Shown here: positions 61,160-64,000 of the stretch, in pieces | Numbering within the stretch: the first letter of the stretch is position 1 | Layout: every line of letters starts with the position of its first letter | Assembly (NCBI RefSeq): GCF_014274465.1 | Contig: NZ_CP060394.1 | Coordinates: 1,488,001 to 1,552,000, forward strand | Direction of reading: 5' to 3' | DNA length: 64,000 nt | Source: Alloacidobacterium dinghuense | GTDB lineage: Bacteria; Acidobacteriota; Terriglobia; Terriglobales; Acidobacteriaceae | Position numbers and translations under genes: made by a program | The notes under the pieces: generated by a model | Databases searched by the model: none | Told to the model about the DNA's origin: nothing | What the model saw: the letters and a program-made list of their open reading frames with translations, nothing else

Positions 61160-64000
61160 ATGAAACGCGTGTATTTGTTTGGGTTCCTTTTGTTTGCGAT
61201 TGTCATTTTCTCGTTGCAGAGCGCGCAAGCACAATTCAGCGGCACGATCACGGGAGAAGTCCAGGATCCCAGCGGCTCTCTCCTCCCGAATGTAAGGCTG
61301 GTCCTCACTAAAACCGATACTGGAGAGCAGAGAACCGCTACATCAAACGCTTCCGGTGTGTATCAGTTTGTGAGCCTGGCTCCCGGAAATTATGACCTGA
61401 TGGCCAGCGCCTCTGGGTTCGCGCAGTTGCATAGTGCGATCGTGCTGCAGACGGGCCAAACGCTGGATTTTCCCGTCAAGCTTGCGGTCGGTCAAGCAAC
61501 GCAGACGATCGAAGTCTCCACGGAAGCTCCGGTAATTGACACCGCTGACACGCGTTTGCAGGAAACGTTATCAACACAGACACTCTCATCTTTACCGCTT
61601 GCGGGCCGCAACATGATCTCTCTAGTCACGCTTGCTCCGGGGGTAAGCGGCCTGGGTGTAACCAGCAACGGCAGTCCGGGGTCTGGACGCGACAACTATT
61701 CGACAGAGACGCAGGTGGATGCCAGCGCGAATGGCCAGGGAGCGGTGGGGAATATGTATGTCGTTGACGGTCTGGATGTCACGAGTTCCATCCGACCGGG
61801 CGTGTTGAACATGACGCCGAATCCCGATTCCATTCAGGAAACAAGTATTCAGACGAATATATATAACGTGGACTATGGCCGGGCAAGTTCGATACAGATG
61901 ACGATGACCACGAAGTCCGGCACGAATACATATCACGGAAATGCCAGCGACTACTTCACGTATCAGGGTTGGCTGGCCGGCACTGAGTTCAGCAAGAAGT
62001 ATGCGCCGTTTCACAGCAATAATATTTCGGCGACGATCGGGGGCCCCATCATTCCTCATCGCAACGCGGGCTTCTTCTTCTTCGCCATTGAGCCTTTACG
62101 GTCATCGGCCGCAGTGAGCAACAACATTACATTTGAAGACCCAGCCTTCACCGCGTTTGCTCAATCCACGTTCCCAAATACGATCGGAACGCAGTTGTTG
62201 ACGACGTATCCAGTGAGCAAGGTGAATGATATAACCGTGGCGTCTACAGCGGCCGCGCTCTATCCAGACACCTGCGGTACTCCTGCAACGAACAATCTGC
62301 CGTGTGGTCTCGCCATGATCGATACAGGCAATTACACGGATTCTGCGTACAGGAACGGGACGCAGTACAACATACGGGTGGATAAGGACTTTGCGAAAGA
62401 TCGTCTCTATGGGACTTTTTATCGGACGACACTGAGTACGAATGGCGTAAATCAGCGCGCGGCCTTTAATACGACGAGCACATTCAGTCAGTACGCGATT
62501 CAAGTGAACGAAACGCACACATTCAGCCCGTCGACTTTAAACGAAGCGTCTTTCGCCGCCATGCGAGTCGAGGGAGTCCAACCGGCAAAAGGGCTTTTTT
62601 CCGTTCCTGTTGTGAACGTTACGGGTATCGGATCGGGATTTGGCGCAGGATTTGCGCAGGGTGATTTTATTCAGCACAACTATCATTGGCGCGACGTGCT
62701 AACGCACACTATTAAATCTCACGTCATTAAGGTTGGTTACGAGGGATTGTTTGGCGATGACGTTGAGATTTTCAATGGCCCATACGATCAGCCAACATTC
62801 CAATTCAATAGCCTGCTTGATCTGGCAAAGGACAATGTCTATACCGAGACCGGTCTTGCCTACAATCCTTTAGCGGGCGAGCGCGATCAATACAATTGGA
62901 ATGCAGCTGGCGTCACCAACGGGGTGTTTGCAGAAGATACATGGCGGGTCAAGCCCAACCTGACAGTCAACTTCGGCTTGCGGTGGGATGACTTCGGGAA
63001 TCCCTGGTCAAGGAGCGCGAACACTGCCTTTTCGAACTTTTACTATGGGCCAGGCCAGACGCTGCAAGAGCAAACAGCAAATGGCATATTGATTCGTCAT
63101 AATCATGCCCTTAATCGGGCTATCACGGATGTGTTCAGTCCGCGCGGCGGAGTTGCGTGGGATGTGATGGGAGACAGCAAGTGGCTGGTAAAGGGCGGAG
63201 CCGGATTCTTCCACAACTGGCCTACGCTGGCTAATCTGCAGGAGCAGTATCGTGGTAATCCTCCAGGAGATATCTTCCCGACCTTCTATGGTGGCCAGAC
63301 TCCAGCGCCTGTATTCGGATTCGGCACCTCCAATGAGAAGCCCTTTAATTTCCCCGCACCGGATGTTTCCGCTTACACGTTGAATGCAAAAGGCGGAATC
63401 AATGGATTGCAGTTTGGTATTGGTGGTATCGATCCGAACCTGCACTCGCCCGTCACGTATACCTATTCCGCGTCTTTGGAACATCCGCTTTCATCCGCGC
63501 TGGCAGCCAGCATCGCCTATTCGGGTGCTACTGGCAGAAGCTTGCTGTCTGGCGGAGGACAGGTCTATAACGTCAGCTATGGGCAGAATATCAACGAACT
63601 TCCGGGCGACCTGATCATTCACAACAGCCTTACACCCACACGTCTAAATACCAGCTTTGGTCCTGTTCTCTATACGCAGAACGATAGAGAATCGAACTAC
63701 AATGCGCTGATTCTTTCGCTGAGAGGGCGCTTCAAGCGAGCGTTTTTCACAGCTTCTTACACTCACTCAGCATCGCAGGATGACACACAGGTCTATCCGA
63801 CCTACATCAATCCGCATCAGTTTTATGGCCCATCATTGTGGGATGTTCCCAATCGTTTTTCGCTCGGATGGAACTACCAATTCCCCGACGTGAATGGTGG
63901 ACGGGGACTTGTTGGCCGAATCGCGAGCGGATGGCAGATAAGCGGCACCACCATCCTGCAGGACGGTACGCCGATCTTTGTGTCGACGAATGCTGCATTT
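61160..64000 (+). CDS. Oar-type TonB-dependent receptor, right end cut by window
   Basis: 947 codons open to the window edge. The ATG follows AGGAGGT by seven bases. The signal peptide is VYLFGFLLFAIVIFSLQSAQAQ. A carboxypeptidase-regulatory-like domain follows (about 25-110: GTITGEVQDPSGSLLPNVRL to YDLMASASGFAQL), then the plug (TLSSLPLAGRNMISLV; MYVVDGLDVTS) and the barrel start (YDRGR-like DYGRASSIQMTMTTKSGTN). No SusD partner is visible. Upstream enzymes point to a plant-polysaccharide or sugar-acid-bearing ligand (inference). About 350 residues of the C-terminus are probably missing. Confidence 0.85.
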   Translation, partial: MKRVYLFGFLLFAIVIFSLQSAQAQFSGTITGEVQDPSGSLLPNVRLVLTKTDTGEQRTATSNASGVYQFVSLAPGNYDLMASASGFAQLHSAIVLQTGQTLDFPVKLAVGQATQTIEVSTEAPVIDTADTRLQETLSTQTLSSLPLAGRNMISLVTLAPGVSGLGVTSNGSPGSGRDNYSTETQVDASANGQGAVGNMYVVDGLDVTSSIRPGVLNMTPNPDSIQETSIQTNIYNVDYGRASSIQMTMTTKSGTNTYHGNASDYFTYQGWLAGTEFSKKYAPFHSNNISATIGGPIIPHRNAGFFFFAIEPLRSSAAVSNNITFEDPAFTAFAQSTFPNTIGTQLLTTYPVSKVNDITVASTAAALYPDTCGTPATNNLPCGLAMIDTGNYTDSAYRNGTQYNIRVDKDFAKDRLYGTFYRTTLSTNGVNQRAAFNTTSTFSQYAIQVNETHTFSPSTLNEASFAAMRVEGVQPAKGLFSVPVVNVTGIGSGFGAGFAQGDFIQHNYHWRDVLTHTIKSHVIKVGYEGLFGDDVEIFNGPYDQPTFQFNSLLDLAKDNVYTETGLAYNPLAGERDQYNWNAAGVTNGVFAEDTWRVKPNLTVNFGLRWDDFGNPWSRSANTAFSNFYYGPGQTLQEQTANGILIRHNHALNRAITDVFSPRGGVAWDVMGDSKWLVKGGAGFFHNWPTLANLQEQYRGNPPGDIFPTFYGGQTPAPVFGFGTSNEKPFNFPAPDVSAYTLNAKGGINGLQFGIGGIDPNLHSPVTYTYSASLEHPLSSALAASIAYSGATGRSLLSGGGQVYNVSYGQNINELPGDLIIHNSLTPTRLNTSFGPVLYTQNDRESNYNALILSLRGRFKRAFFTASYTHSASQDDTQVYPTYINPHQFYGPSLWDVPNRFSLGWNYQFPDVNGGRGLVGRIASGWQISGTTILQDGTPIFVSTNAAF

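Overview
The window reads as a chromosomal segment of a soil or plant-associated Acidobacteriota bacterium (class Terriglobia is my best guess). This is inferred from two very long Oar-type TonB-dependent receptors that carry an N-terminal carboxypeptidase-regulatory-like domain and have no SusD partner, from Tat-exported glycoside hydrolases, from a moderately high GC content, and from the general gene style. No rRNA, tRNA, CRISPR array, transposase or phage gene was seen.

Layout. (1) 1-10.7 kb, plus strand: a surface-glycan operon. It holds a CgeB-like glycosyltransferase, a CheR-like methyltransferase, a polysaccharide pyruvyltransferase-like protein, a glucose-1-phosphate cytidylyltransferase (rfbF-like), a SAF-domain oxidoreductase, CDP-glucose 4,6-dehydratase (rfbG), a UDP-galactopyranose-mutase-like flavoprotein, a PIG-L deacetylase and a WbpA-type UDP-HexNAc 6-dehydrogenase. 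It probably continues to the left. (2) 10.7-17.3 kb: an ABC-2 exporter with a DesK/DesR-type two-component system, a polyphosphate-glucokinase-like ROK kinase, a small P-loop kinase, and a TetR regulator with a small secreted protein. (3) 17.4-21.9 kb: one 1518-residue secreted protein made of an alpha/beta-hydrolase-like head and four near-identical ~296-residue repeats, encoded by a 3.5-kb DNA tandem array. (4) 22.5-34.9 kb: a nucleotidyltransferase-like gene, then a minus-strand central-metabolism block (sdhCAB plus a TPR gene, a FUSC-type membrane protein, fumC, maeA, poxB) that can be read as succinate to acetate. (5) 35.4-45.1 kb, plus strand: a frameshifted S9 (DPP4-like) peptidase, a TPR lipoprotein or secreted protein, an Oar-type receptor, and a Tat-exported GH127 beta-L-arabinofuranosidase. 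(6) 45.2-52.4 kb: a complete minus-strand trans-4-hydroxyproline catabolic operon (epimerase, three-subunit D-hydroxyproline dehydrogenase, pyrroline-hydroxycarboxylate deaminase, alpha-ketoglutarate-semialdehyde dehydrogenase) with a divergent GntR/FCD regulator. (7) 52.5-64 kb: GH31 and GH39 glycosidases, an enolase-superfamily sugar-acid dehydratase, an MFS sugar-acid permease, an FAH/AraD1-type enzyme, a beta-hydroxyacid dehydrogenase, and a second Oar-type receptor that runs off the right edge.

The most interesting reading is regional. The peptidase, receptor, GH127 and hydroxyproline genes of parts 5 and 6, followed by the pentose and sugar-acid genes of part 7, look like one locus for plant hydroxyproline-rich glycoproteins (extensins). 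GH127 enzymes of the HypBA1 type remove beta-L-arabinofuranose from hydroxyproline. Both the freed hydroxyproline and an oxidatively degraded pentose could converge on the one alpha-ketoglutarate semialdehyde dehydrogenase encoded here. Similar short operator-like sites (core GTATMCAA, or an exact shared AATTGGATAC) lie upstream of the GH127 gene, the hydroxyproline operon and the second receptor, next to the GntR regulator. These links are inference from position and family knowledge, not demonstrated.
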